From Chamaecrista fasciculata (taxonomy: Eukaryota > Streptophyta > Magnoliopsida > Fabales > Fabaceae), in contig QANZ01029560.1 in the NCBI GenBank assembly GCA_003254925.1, positions 1-64,000 of the forward strand: DNA of 64,000 nt. Reading direction: 5' to 3'. Under the pieces are notes generated by a model that was not told the origin of the DNA, made no database searches, and saw only the letters and a program-made list of their open reading frames with translations. A program made the translations under genes and the position numbers. This document shows, in pieces, positions 38,166-51,942 of this stretch. Numbering within the stretch: the stretch's first letter is position 1; every line of letters begins with the position of its first letter.

Positions 38166-38704
38166 GGTCAAAACCTAAAATTGGTCCCAAATGTATGGGA
38201 TCAATTTCAAATTGGTCTAAAATGTTTCATTTGTTTCAGATTAGTCATGTGTTTTCATAAATTCTCAAATTGGTCCCAAAAATACTGACTGTAGTAATCC
38301 ATCTCGGTTCAAATTCGAATGTGACGAATCTAAAGTTACGAGTTGTTTTTTATGAGTATTTTCTCTATCTAGTTTGAACCATCAACAAACGAGGTCAAAT
38401 AAATAATTCTCGAAAGTGAGTTACTTGTTTCATGGCAAACAAGTGAAACTGACGATATCTCAATTATTTCAAGTCTTAATATGACAAGTTCAAAATTATG
38501 TATTAATTTTTTAAGAGTTTTTTCTTCGCAATTTACTCAGTTGTGACTGTTAGCAAATTAGGTCAAATCGCATATTAAAAGTAGGTTTGAGATCGATTCG
38601 ATAAATTTTAAAAACATGTAAAATCAATATAAAAGAAATGAAACATTTATGATTAATTTGAAATTTACCGGTATACATTTATGACCAATTTAAACTTTTG
38701 ACCT
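38166..38704. mobile_element. Foldback MULE-type MITE with 8/9 target-site duplication
   Basis: The left end is GGTCAAAACCTAAAATTGGT and the right end ACTTTTGACC. Flanking 9-mers are TATATAATG (38157-38165) and TACATAATG (38705-38713), 8 of 9 identical. Arms contain AAATTGGTCCC lines and CAAATTCGAATGTGACGAAT-type text, shared with the element around 57871-58787. Non-coding. Confidence 0.7.
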
Positions 38705-40129
38705 ACATAATGTGTGATGTTTTTTTTTTATAGGTATAATGTGTGATGTTAATTTGATCGAGGAATTTATTCTCAAATCTCACCTGATAAACATTAGTCT
38801 TTACTCTTCTCTGCTTCTATATTTATTTGCAATAAATACGGCACAATATAAATGGCATAATTATTGAGCCAGCTCAACTGTAAAGTGATATCGAATAGAT
38901 ACAGAGGACAGCCCAAAAATTTTTTATGGGCCATGCCTAATAATTTCATCTAATTCGCCATCATTACAACAACACCATCATAAATTTTTATGAGTCTACT
39001 TGTTTTTTTGACTCTAATGGATAATGCGATTGATTATGAAAAGGAATTTTTGTAATTATCTTTGTGTTGAACTCAAGGAGCTGATTTAGAAAAAGATGCT
39101 GGAGCTTCTTTAATTTTCAACTTTTTCAATTAGGACGACGGGTTGATTTAATTTGTTTTAGATTTTTCACATTAAATATGGATTGAAAGCTACAAGACAT
39201 TTATTTGGTTGATTTGGTTCATTTATGTCGCTATATACTACGTAGTAGTAATATATTTCTTTAAGGTTTTGATCTTTAACTTCTAAAATTATATATTAAT
39301 ATAAATATAAATAATATTTACAAATCAACATACATAAACAGTAATAATTTAATAAGTGAGTACGATTAGTGGTTACATTATCTATAATTCTTGTCTGTGA
39401 TTTTCAACTATAAAAATGATATAATTTGATTTATACTTAATATATATTATTTTAATAAATTAATAAAATTAACATGCACTTGAATTTTTTTTACATAGGA
39501 AGGTTTTACAAGTACTAAAATATACGTTAATTTTTATAATTTATTATAAATATTAGTTATAAATTTTGTATTTTAAAATAATAAAATAAGATAATGAAAA
39601 TTCATTTATTACTATTTTCTCTCGCTCTCTTATAGTCTTACTTCTTCACCTATGAAGTCACCATTTTAAACACGTGTCTATACATGATGTCCATATAACA
39701 CTCATACGATACATATTTAAAAGTTTCATAATATAAAATTATCTTTTTTATGGTAACTTAGATATGATAATAGAAAATATGACACTATGACATGTTATAA
39801 ATAGATATTTTAATCTTTAAAATTTTCAGCAAAATTTATAAATTTTTAATAAAAATATGTATCATACTATGTTATATAATTTTAAAAATTTACCATATTA
39901 ATATATCCATACGGGGATCATGTCTCGTGTCCCTCGTTAACATGTACATATTTTAATTTTCTTATAAGCTTTTGTCTATTATATAATTTTGAAGAATATT
40001 GATTAAAAGTTTTATAATAATATATATAAAAAACGAGGATCGTTGATATATAGGTGTGATCTTAATAAATATGTAATGTGCTATATAATTAAGTGAGTTG
40101 ATCGAAGTGGTCCATATGAAGACTTTGAC
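38705..40129. other. Gene-free AT-rich stretch
   Basis: Nothing coding and no bounded element is recognised. Confidence 0.45.
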
Positions 40130-40576
40130 ATGAATATTAAAATTAACATGTTAGTGGGTGAATGTGCCGACAATTTACATAGTGGCATCACATTCTCATG
40201 CATCCTTACTCTCTTCGCTGCAGGAAAACGCACTACCAGATCCTTGTCTAAAGCATCAGAATCCTTCTACTTTTGCAGAGAAACAGTGCTCAAATTAAAG
40301 GACCAGCTACATGGAAACGTTGCTCTCGCATTTTCACACCGCAGTTTAGCGCGCTTTTTCAATCAGGGTGGTACTAGTGTCAACGAAAGCTTGCTTATTA
40401 CGGACATCACAAACCTTCTTTCACACGTCAACTTGAAGGTTTTTCACGTCCCGACGGCGCTTTCCAAGGAGCTTTTTAGTTGGCCTCCAAACCTTTTGGC
40501 CGTTCGTGATAGATTTTATGTTTTTTTCTCTGAACTTCCTTTGTAATTGTTTTTGTGGTATCAAAAAAAAAAAAGT
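40130..40576 (+). pseudogene. 5'-truncated LINE remnant: RNase H-like domain and poly-A tail
   Basis: A frame ending at 40546 contains NESLLITDITNLLSHVNLKV then FHVPTALSKELFSWPPN. This resembles the end of the RNase H (RVT_3) domain of plant non-LTR elements, where a line like LLITDIxxLL...FHVPRxxNxxAHxLA precedes a short hydrophobic tail. The domain is decayed: the usual AHxLA text is lost. The stop is followed within about 20 bp by GGTATC and a run of 12 A, as expected for a LINE 3' end. No target duplication was found. Nothing upstream of about 40180 looks like reverse transcriptase, so it is 5'-truncated. Confidence 0.5.
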
Positions 40577-40925
40577 TGTTACTTGATAGCTCAAATTAAT
40601 TAACACTTGTGGCCAAACTCTAGAAGAAAATCAAATAAATCTTAGTTCATTTAATAAGAAGGTGATTCGTGAGTTTAAATACAAATTCTATTGATATATA
40701 ATTTGTAAATATCTTTAATTTGCAAGTCTTTATTGAACTTAAAATTATATTTTATTTTTTGAGTCTTTTTTGAACATTTTTATTATATATATAGAGAGAG
40801 AATAGAATAAAAAAAATTAATGTAGAAGTCACTATAATTATTTTCTTTTAATCTTTCTCTCTCTTTTTGTTTCATAAATTTTATACGGCAATTGGGAGCC
40901 TTACTTATTGACTATTTAATATTTA

Positions 40926-41048
40926 GGGTAAATTACATTTTGGTACCCTGTGGTTTGACCCTATTTCACTTTGGTACCCTGTGGTTTGAAACTTGACACT
41001 TTGGTACCCTGTGGTATTCTCCATTAACACTTTGGTACCCTTTGGAGN
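40926..41048. mobile_element. Half of a GGTACC-family foldback element, ending at an N
   Basis: GGGTAAATTACATTTTGGTA and three further CTTTGGTACCCTGTGG lines match the left arms at 57911 and 59402 almost exactly. The arm stops at TTTGGAG followed by one N (41048), and no right arm follows. Either the element is broken or its hairpin was collapsed in assembly. Confidence 0.7.
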
Positions 41049-41729
41049 AGTGAGTTGTTAATTTTAATTTATTTATTTTTTATTTTATTATGTGTATTTC
41101 TTCTATAAAAGGAATTTGTTTTATAAGTATAAAAAGAGCTATGAATGAAATTTCAAATTTTTATGAGTTTTTCTTCCCCCTTCCTTTTACTTCATATAAA
41201 AATCCTAACAATAAGAACTTGATAAGACAAAAAACAAAATCAAATTTAAATATATTAAAATACATACTAAAGAATCTCTAAGAGGAAATAGTTTATATAT
41301 ATATATAATAACTGAGAGGGAATGGTGATTTCTCTCTAAGGTATTTTTAGACTGAAATTACTCAACCTCCACTTTTGAAAATTGAGGGGGTATTTATAAT
41401 GATAGCTATCGGAGTGGTTACAATTTTGTGAACTTTGATAACTCTTGCTCATGTTAAAGTGGTGCTGAGCATAAGGTGGAAGATATGTGGAAATTGGAAA
41501 TGAGAAAATGTAAAGCATAAAAAGTTGAAGCTAAATAGAAGTGGGGTAATGTGAGACGCAAAATGCAAGGAGTGGAGATGAGAGAGTGTGGTAATTGTCA
41601 TCTCAAACATTGATGAACGGGTAACAAGAAGGGAAAGGAGACGATTACTAATGAGACTAGGAGGGGATGTCGACACCTTGACATTTAGGGAAAGGGGATT
41701 GATGAGTTTAAGGAATGCTACTACATTTA
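41049..41729. other. Gene-free stretch
   Basis: No product is recognised. A (TA)n tract lies near 41294. Confidence 0.4.
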
Positions 41730-41737
41730 TTAAGTCA

Positions 41738-42359
41738 CAGGGATCACAATTTCGTTAGGGTATCCGTCTGTATCTGTCCGAAAAAATTATTCGATATCCG
41801 TTGGACATCGGATAGGATACGAATAGTGAAAAATAAATATTTTTTGAATATTGGGCGGATGCGGATATTGTCCTCGGATACCCTATATACGTCCAAAATG
41901 AACGGATAGTTAGGGTATCCGATATCCGATACCCTATTACTTATTTAATTTTTATATTTTACATTATTCAATTTAATATTTTATATATAATTATTTAAAT
42001 TTAATTAATTATATTTATATATATTTTTATATAATCATTTTTTAGTTATTTTATATTTATTTTTTATATTAAAAAATAAATTTAAAATATAAATAAATAA
42101 CAATTTCATTTATTTATATTAGTTGGTGGATAATGGAAATCGGGTACCCGATATATCCGTTTTATAATATAAGATATCATATCCTATATCCATATTTTTT
42201 CGGATTTCGGGTACCTGTCAAATACCGGATATCGGATATGGTGCAGATACGGATATTAATTTATCGAATACGGATAGGATTCGAATATTGGATAGGATGA
42301 ACGGATACGGATACGAATAGTGACAAAAACACCAGATACCCTATCCATTGTCATCCCTA
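41738..42359. mobile_element. Non-autonomous hAT element with perfect 8-bp target-site duplication
   Basis: The ends are CAGGGATCACAA (41738) and TTGTCATCCCTA (42359), an imperfect inverted pair. The flanks are identical 8-mers TTAAGTCA (41730-41737 and 42360-42367). Both subterminal regions are packed with CGGATA/TATCCG copies in both orientations, likely transposase-binding repeats. The core is pure AT-rich DNA with no transposase. Confidence 0.85.
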
Positions 42360-42699
42360 TTAAGTCATTACTTTACTTGGTTAAAGTAATCGTGACTAAA
42401 TACAAAAAATCTTTTACTTCAACATTAATAAGCCACTGCTTAGAGCTATTCCCGAGGGAAGGAAGAAGGACGAGTTTCTCTTTCTTCACAAAATTCTCAA
42501 CCTTGTCTAATTAAGGATGTTGTGGGTGGCACGTGCGATAACGTTGTTTTCTTGTGAAGTTAGATAGCCTTTGACATGACATACCTCATATTAATACTGT
42601 ATTGACTAAGGTAGTCAGGATGATCCTCATTGCACTCTCCTTTATGGGGCGAGAGTGAGTCAATCTAGTTTACTCTCTAAATTACGGATTTATTGGGCA

Positions 42700-43365
42700 C
42701 CTTGAAGCTCTTTGCTCTGCAAGGATATTTTAGTTTATTGTCCAAGGGACATGTTCTTATGTGGATGTCACCTATTAGTGGAGGGCGTCTCCTTCTTAGG
42801 TAGATCCTACCTCTTATGTGGAAGATGTCTTTCTCACACACACCATCCACTTCTCTCAGGCAAAGATTATCTTCTCTTGAAGACTTTTCACTACTCAAGC
42901 GGATGTTATCTTCTCTTATTTCTCCCTTTTAGGTGTCTTCCACTTCTCAAGAGGGTTCTTCTATCCCTTAGGCGCTTAGAGAAGGATTTCATATCTTAAA
43001 CATTTCCGAGCCTTCTCCTCCTCAAGTGGAGGCTTCCATCTCTTAGATGCCTTCTACTCATCGAGAGGAGGCTTTAGTCTCTTCGATACTTTGGAGACTT
43101 TCTCTTCTCAAGAATGAGCTTTCATTTCTTAAATTTCTTAAAGGCTTCATCTTCTCAAGAAAGAGCTTTTGTCTCTTAGATGTCTTGGAGATTTTCTCTA
43201 CTCAAGCTAAGAGGGAGCTTCTACCTCTTAGATGCCTTAGAAGTTTCCTCTTCTCAAGAGAAAGCTTTCATCTCTTAGATATCCTAGAGACTTATTCTTC
43301 TTAAGAGGGAGCTTTTGTCTCTTAAATATCTTGGAGGCTTCCTCTTCTCAAGAGGGAACTTCCAA
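42700..43365 (+). repeat. Minisatellite, period about 47 bp
   Basis: A unit of the form CTTCTCAAGAGGGAGCTT followed by TGTCTCTTAGATGCCTTGGA is repeated. CTCAAG-type anchors at 43107, 43154, 43201, 43253, 43300 and 43347 give spacings of 47, 47, 52, 47 and 47. More diverged units extend left to about 42700. The period is not a multiple of three, so a coding repeat is unlikely. Confidence 0.75.
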
Positions 43366-43650
43366 AGTGTACTTTTGGTCTCATATCTTTTGCTCAAGTC
43401 TCAATTTGGTCTCATATTTTTTTTGTTATACTTTGGTTTCATATCTTTTTGTCATGTGTAAAATTGATCTCATATCTTTTCTGTTGTAGATTTGATCTTC
43501 CACCGTTAGCCCCACAATGTGGAACTTTTTGCAAAGATATCGAACTAATTATGCAACCTGACCAAAAGATATGAGACCAAAAGTGCAAAAAAAAATACGA
43601 GACCAAATTGAGACCTAAGCAAAAAAATATGAGACCAAAAGTGCACTTTG
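43366..43650. mobile_element. Foldback MITE (TTTTGGTCTCATATC family)
   Basis: CCAAAGTGTACTTTTGGTCT at the left pairs with AGTGCACTTTGACC at the right, with TCTCATATCTTTTG lines repeated along both arms. Same family as 21010-21409 and 48031-48631. The left end adjoins the minisatellite directly. Confidence 0.6.
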
Positions 43651-44440
43651 ACCTAAATAAATATACTAATTAATGATATTAAAGTTAATCTTATTAAGAG
43701 TACTAGTAACTTTCTTATATACTTAAAAACTTTATAAATTATCCAAGGGACTTAATCATAAAATAACAGACACATCCAAATGATGGGTTAATAGTAGTAG
43801 AAACAAATATGTAATGTGTGGTCAAGCATATTACAATTTTCCTTTTAGTTCATACATCAATAACTAAGTCTGACATAATGGAAGAAATGAATTAATTGAG
43901 AGGCACTTAAACTGGTGCAACCAACTTGACAGCATTTAAAAGAGCAAGCAACTACAGGTTTAGATTAGGGAAATAATTCATACAAAAGGATTATGCTAAA
44001 GAATTAGGATGATTTACAAGTAAGAAGCCTAGGCGAGCAGCATATATTTTAGAGGATTTGGATTTAACATTTTGATGTATTTAATGATTGAACAAATATG
44101 CAAATTAGTCTCTCAAAGTCTCAATATATATTAATTATAATTTAATTTTTAAAACTCTAATTTATATATTTTAATTTTAAAAAATCATAAAATTAATATA
44201 TTTAAAGTTTTTTTTATCCCTGATTTATAAGAAATAGATTCAAAGGATTAAAGTTTTATTGACTTCATGATTTAGAACTATAAAGATATAAGACGAGATA
44301 GTGATAGTTCAAATCAACTCGTAAATATGCCAAAATAGTTTATTTCAAATTTTTAGAACTATAAAGATATAAGATGAGATGCGGGTTTTGACTTTTAAAA
44401 TCGAATCTAATAGATAATTTAGAAATTAAAATATAATTAT
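43651..44440. other. Gene-free AT-rich stretch
   Basis: No gene or bounded element is recognised. Confidence 0.45.
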
Positions 44441-44773
44441 GGCAAAAGTACTCTTTGGTCCCTAAATTTTATATCAATTATCAATTTTGTTCCTAATCTT
44501 TTTTTGCAACTATTTTGTCTTCAATATTTCACATTTTGATTAATTATATCTTTTATATAAACTCTTATTTTAGTCAAATATTAACAACAGAATTTACATG
44601 TCTAATGATATATAATGTAAAATTGATAGAAAAAGAAACTCAAATTAAAAGAAATTAGTCAAAGGATAAAATTAACTAAATTATAAAATATTTGGGACGA
44701 AATTGACCGAAAAAAATTGAAGATGAAATTAATCATTAGTATAAAGTTTGTAAACAAAATTAATGTTTTTGCC
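44441..44773. mobile_element. Foldback MULE-type MITE (GGCAAAAGTAC family), copy 1
   Basis: The left end is GGCAAAAGTACTCTTTGGTC and the right end TTTTTGCC. Flanking 9-mers TATAATTAT (44432-44440) and CATAATCAT (44774-44782) match at 7 of 9. Internal text (TTAGTCAAAGGATAAAATTA, GACGAAATTGAC) is shared with 51085-51436 and 56872-57171. Confidence 0.65.
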
Positions 44774-44975
44774 CATAATCATTTACGAGTTCAATTGATT
44801 TGGAATGAGAAATTCAAAAATAATAAATAAGACTTTAGCCAACCCACAAGTTAAAGTAAGAGTGGAATTAAGTTTTTACCTCTAACCAACCATGCTCATC
44901 CATAAAAGCGTATAAATTAAATTTTGAAAAATTATTGAACCCTAAACTCATAGATCTCTCATAATCTAACTTATA

Positions 44976-45793
44976 CAGTGGCTCCGGCGGAGCCAGGGAT
45001 TTGGGTTAGGGGGGCCGAAATTTTTATTTTACTAAAGTTCTATTTTGGTTCTTAATATTTGCTCAAAATTCTATTTTGGTCCCCGATATTTTTTAGTTCA
45101 TTTTAGTCATTAACGTTTCCTATAAGTTTCATAATTGGTTCCTAATTATTGAATATGATCACATTTATCTCATTTTAAACTCGAGCGCGATAAAATTAGA
45201 GTTCCGTGTTAAATTTGATGAGTTATTTCTTTACTCAGTTGAAGTCATCAACAAATGAGATTAAATCAAGCATGAAATTGGGTTCAAAAATGGATTCCTT
45301 GTTTCATAAATTTGGTCATATTTCTCTCATTTCGAACCCACTCTCATGCCCAATTGGACTTTGTTTATCGATGACTTCAACTGGACAAAGAAAGAACTCA
45401 TCAAATTTAATTTGTAGCTCTGATTTCATCGCGTTTGGGTCTTAGACGAGAGAAATATGACCACATTCAATAGTTAGAGACCAATTATAAAGCTTTTAAG
45501 AAACAAAAAGGACCAAAACAAAACAAAAAAATTAGGAACCAAAATGAAATTTTGGGTAAACATTAGGGACTAAAATAAGATTTTGGCCTACTTTTTCTCT
45601 CTATATTATTTAAATAAGATAAAATAAATTATGATTTTGTTCCTACCTACACACACAAAATGAAACATAAATTGGGAGGGGGGGCAATTCTTTGGACTTC
45701 TATATAATTTTTTATAATATATGGGGGCCTACTTATAATTATCACAAATTTGGAGGGCCATGGCCCCCACTGGCCCCCCTCCCTCCCCCACTG
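44976..45793. mobile_element. hAT-like element with CAGTGG ends, containing a foldback insertion
   Basis: It starts CAGTGGCTCCGGCGGAGCC and ends GGCCCCCCTCCCTCC then CCACTG. It is bordered by CTTATA on both sides; reading the duplication as CTTATACA/CTTATATA gives 7 of 8. A second inverted repeat (about 45030-45595, arms with ATTTTGGT lines) lies inside. The GGGCCATGGCCCC text near the right end is a perfect palindrome. No transposase. Confidence 0.55.
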
Positions 45794-46426
45794 CTTATAT
45801 ATTTACTCTAAATAATTAGTAATTACAAATTAGCATGCATATAATTAACACTGAAAATGGATAATTTTGAATAATTACGTTTCATTATTCCTATATATAT
45901 ATTACTACTACCACCACCTAGGAAGCTACAATAAAATTCTGTTGACCTAGAGACCAATTATAAAGCTTTTAAGAAATAAAAAGGATCAAAACAAAACAAA
46001 AAAATTAAGAATCAAAATGAAATTTTGGGTAAACATTAGGGACTAAAATAAAATTTTGGCTTATTTTTTCTCTCTATATTATTTAAATAAGATAAAATAA
46101 ATTATGATTTTGTTCCTACCTACACACACAAAATGAAACATAAATTGGGAGGGGGGGCAATTCTTTGGACTTCTATATAATTTTTTATAATATATGGGGG
46201 CCTACTTATAATTATCACAAATTTGGAGGGCCATGGCCCCCACTGGCCCCCCTCCCTCCCCCACTGCTTATATATTTACTCTAAATAATTAGTAATTACA
46301 AATTAGCATGCATATAATTAACACTGAAAATGGATAATTTTGAATAATTACGTTTCATTATTCCTATATAAGTATATCTATTACTACCACTACTACCACC
46401 TAGGAAGCTACAGTAAAATTCTGTTG
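45476..46426 (+). repeat. Tandem duplication, unit about 475 bp
   Basis: AGAGACCAATTATAAAGC at 45476 recurs at 45949, and the two units stay collinear to CTGTTG (45944 and about 46426). Differences are few (for example AACAAAAAGGACC against AATAAAAAGGATC, and an expanded TATA/ACC tract at the end). The unit contains the right arm of the internal foldback, the right end of the hAT-like element and about 150 bp of flank. Confidence 0.9.
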
Positions 46427-48021
46427 GGCTATGAGTTGGCCACTAAAGTAATATTAGTTTGTGTGATTGCGAAGCACAAAAAGTATGGGCCCTCCCCTTG
46501 AAGCAGTGGTCATATCTATTATCTTTTTAGGGTTATTGTTGTTATTAGAGTGCAATGACAATGGCAATGGAGTCATCACTCATGCTTCCCACTCACTCAC
46601 ACACTTCCTTCCTCCCCTTTAATTTGTTGGCATTTCTTTATTTATCTTCTCTTCTTTTCACAAACACTCTCTCTCTCTCTCTCTCTCTCTCTTACACACA
46701 CACCAAACATAACACACAAAAGCCTTTTTTTGCAGTTCTAGATAGCAATGGACATTATTAATTGGTCCACACTCCACAGTGAGTCATTCACAGTGAAAAC
46801 CCATACATGAATCCAAGAGATTTATGTTTTTAAAACTCCTTTTTGAGGTTGAACCATAAAGTGGGTGGGACTTGGGTGTGAGAGAAGAAATGATAAGAAA
46901 ATTCAAATGTATTTAACTACAATTTTTGAATGAAGAAGAAGTTGCATTATTCCCAGACAAGTATAGTATAGTGCATGCTTGATTGATGCTTGGGTTCATT
47001 CATCCACAAAAAAGCAATGTGGTTTTTATGGCATTAGCTATATAAAATCAGTTCTCTTGAATTTGCTAAAAGGCTGCCACAGCTGGGCATGCTTTTAAAA
47101 GGAATCAGCATCTCAGCAATTTCAAAATAATAAATATAAAGTAAATCATTAAATAATATATAGGTATGAAAGAAAAAAAAGAACACATAATTAGAAATCA
47201 GAAAGTGGGGCTGCACATATTTATTACCATGGACACTGCTGGACCCTTAATGGTGGTCGCTTTGCTTTGATTGTTCTTGTTTTTCCCCCAAAAATAAATA
47301 AATAAATTCCCTCAGTGTCATTTACTGAATCCATCGACCCAAAACAACACATGATAAGCAAAGAAAGCAACACATGATCTACTTCTAAATTCTAATCGGG
47401 TTTCCAACACATAATCGGAATTTAAAAAATGATGGTATTAATTAATTTATATTATGAAGGAAACTAAAAGAAAATAAGCCTCTGTCCTACTATTTCTTCT
47501 TCAGTTGCTGAGAAGAGAGTGAAAGCAAAATATGGATTGAACAAATTAAACAATAGATATATATATATATATATATGCATGCATCTCTGACTAATAGGTG
47601 AGTCATGAGTGTAGATTCTCTAGATTTTACATTTTTTTTCTTTATTTAATCTAAGAGCTTTAAAGGATTTGTCCTAATTATAAAGTGATGGTGGATGCCA
47701 TTAAATTCAGAATCTGCTCTCTCTCTCCCTCTCTAGCACATGAATAAAATAACAGTGCAAAAAAGCTTAGCACTTGTTGCATACTGCCCACTCATCTATC
47801 TATCTATTTAGATATCACTAAAATATGGAAGAAGCAGAAGCAAGCTGCAACTATAGGAAGAGAATGAGAATACAATGTATGAGAGGGTGTGAGGCTTCAA
47901 AATATAATCCTTATAGGTAGCCCACTAAGCCCTTAGTGCATACTTTGAAGCAAGAAGATAGTGATGGGTCGTTGGCTCTCCAGGATGTGGAAGCCATGTG
48001 CTTTTAAGTCTTGCCAAATTA
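46427..48021. other. Gene-free stretch with microsatellites
   Basis: (CT)n at about 46668-46692, (AT)n at about 47553-47576 and a TCTATCTATC tract near 47794. No gene is supported. A frame at 46555-46761 is mostly leucine-serine encoded by the CT tract and is not convincing. Confidence 0.45.
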
Positions 48022-48030
48022 TTATTATTA

Positions 48031-48631
48031 GGTCAAGGTGTAAATTTGGTTCCATATTTTTTGTTGAGTTTTCAATTTGGTTCTGTATATTTTTTTGCAC
48101 TTTTGGTCCCATACAAGGACGGAGCTAGAGGGGCCGGTGGGGGCCATCCCCCCCCCCCCCNCCCCCCCCCCCACAAAATTTGTACTAGTATATGCATAAT
48201 GTGTACATCAGCATGTATTGCAGTACTTATAGCCTAGTGGTTATATGGTTGGCTCCTTTATATCCCAGCTAGCTCTTTTGTACTTGGCCCCCCTTATATA
48301 ATTTCCAGCGTCTCATATCTTTGTAAAAGGTTTCAATTTGGTCCCATATCATTTTTAGTCAAATTGCATATTTTGTCTCATGTCTTTGCAAAAGAATCAA
48401 TCATTAGTTGATCCTTTTGTAAATATATGAGACCTCTTCTGCATCTAACTTAAAGATATAAGACAAATTCTGCAATTGACCCAAAGATATAAGATCAAAT
48501 TTGCAACAAAAAAAATATGGGGTCAAATTGGGAACTGGTCCAAAGATATGGAACCAAAAGTGCAACAAAAAATGATATGGAACAAATTGAGAATTAAGCA
48601 AAAGATATAGGACCAAATTTGCAGTTTGACC
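48031..48631. mobile_element. Foldback MULE-type MITE with 9-bp target-site duplication, interrupted by a hAT MITE
   Basis: The left end is GGTCAAGGTGTAAATTTGG and the right end CAGTTTGACC. Flanks are TTATTATTA on both sides (48022-48030 and 48632-48640); the identity is perfect but low-complexity. Arms carry TTTTGGTCCCATA lines. A 196-bp insertion splits the left arm at 48114. Confidence 0.7.
48114..48309. mobile_element. Short hAT-like insertion inside the foldback element
   Basis: It starts CAAGGACGGAGCTAGAGG and ends ATTTCCAGC. The flanks GTCCCATA (48106-48113) and GTCTCATA (48310-48317) match at 7 of 8, and removing the insertion restores the family line TTTTGGTCCCATATCTTTG. It contains a poly-C run with an N at 48161. 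Confidence 0.65.
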
Positions 48632-48680
48632 TTATTATTATTATTTTCCCATTCTTTACAATTTGAAAAGTGATAGAATA

Positions 48681-49187
48681 GGGAAAAGGGTCATTTTAGT
48701 CCTAAATGTATGTCCTAATGTTCATTTTGGTCCATTATGTTTCAAAATGTTCAAATTGGTCCTAAATGTTTGTAAAATGTTTCATTTTGGTCCCAAATTA
48801 TTGAATTTGGTTATATTTCTCTCGTCTCTCATTTCAAGTTTAAAGGACTTGTTAAGAGGAACTTATAACTCTAAATTTGTCGCATTCGAATTTGAAACGA
48901 GAGAGATATGATCAACTTTGCTTATTTTACCATGAAACGAGCAGCCAATTTTTGGGACTAATTTGACCTCGTTTGTTGACAACCCCAAGTGGATAGAGAA
49001 AATACTCTTTGAGAACAATATGTAGCTCTAAACTCGTCATGTTTGAACTTGAAATGAGGCATATTCAATAGTTTGGACTAAAATGAAACATTTTGCCAAC
49101 ATTTAGGATCAATTTGAACATTTTGAAACATAATGGACCAAAATGAACATTAGGGCATACATTTAGGACCAAAATGAACCTTTAACC
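48681..49187. mobile_element. Foldback MULE-type MITE with perfect 9-bp target-site duplication
   Basis: The left end is GGGAAAAGGGTCATTTTAG and the right end AAATGAACCTTTAACC. The flanks are identical: GATAGAATA at 48672-48680 and 49188-49196. Arms contain repeated CATTTTGGTCC lines. Non-coding, 507 bp. Confidence 0.85.
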
Positions 49188-49196
49188 GATAGAATA

Positions 49197-50963
<1,767 letters not shown>

Positions 50964-51084
50964 ATGGTTGTCAATTTTTCTGCTGCAGACATTGATCAGG
51001 ATGCCAAATGAGGAAAGATCATTCGCTAACTAGTAATACAGGATATGCTTTCTAGAATGGTGTTCCTAATGTCAAAACACCAAA

Positions 51085-51436
51085 GGCAAAAACACCATTT
51101 TCATCCCCAAACCTTACATCAACTTTAATTTTGTCCCCAAATTTTTTTACTGTCAATTTTATCCCCAATATTTCACATTTTGGTCAATTTCATTATTTAC
51201 TTTGATTTTAACCAAATATTAACGACAGATTATACGTGGCTAATAACATATAATGTAAAATTGATAATAAAAAAAAAAACTCAAATCCAAAAATAAGATG
51301 AAGTCTGTCATTAATTTATTGAAAGAAGTTAGTCAAAGATAAAATTGACCAAAATGTGAAATGTTGAAAACGAAATTTATAACAAAAAAATATTGAAAAT
51401 TAATGTAAAGTTTGGAGATCAAAAAGTCCTTTTGCC
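51085..51436. mobile_element. Foldback MULE-type MITE (GGCAAAAGTAC family), copy 2
   Basis: The left end is GGCAAAAACACCATTTTC and the right end AGTCCTTTTGCC. Flanks AACACCAAA (51076-51084) and AAAAACAAA (51437-51445) match at 7 of 9. Arms share TCCCCAAA.CTTACATCAA-type text with copies 1 and 3. Confidence 0.65.
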
Positions 51437-51942
51437 AAAAACAAAAGTATATCTCACTGTTGTTCAAGGTACATGAATGTTACAAGGTTAGGAATACTAC
51501 AATTATATGACTTACAAGAATATATCCAATGGTTGAGTATATATATACTAAAATTTCATCTTCTGGACCCCTTTTCCACAGCTTACTGATCTAGTGGCTC
51601 TCAGGAAATGCATAAATGCTCTGCCAAGTCCACATTCCTAAGCATATATGCCTTTCACCATTTGGCTTTCATTTTGGCCTCTGACGTCCAAGTCAGAATA
51701 TATTCATTTTTTCAACTTTCTCACATCATTTTCTAGATTTCCGTTTTTTTTCATACTTGATCTTAGTGAACCTCACATAAAAGCATTGGTAGTAAACCAT
51801 CAAAAACACATAGATAACATTACAAATTATCTAACATTTCTAGGGTGGACAAAAAAGCAAATACATATTACCTGTAGGTGATTAGAATTCTATTAATGTG
51901 TCAAATAAATGTGTTTAGAATAACAAGCATTTTTCCGTCCCC

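Noticed and set aside
43047..43304. Repeat-containing open frame over the 47-bp minisatellite
   Set aside because: The period is not a multiple of three, so the peptide is not a real repeat protein.
46555..46761. Possible small secreted peptide with a hydrophobic start
   Set aside because: The Leu-Ser stretch is the translation of a CT microsatellite. No mature-peptide motif or splice evidence supports it.
51577..51597. TTCCACAGCTTACTG resembles the start of miR396
   Set aside because: Only the first 11 bases agree, the rest diverges, and no complementary arm forms a precursor nearby.
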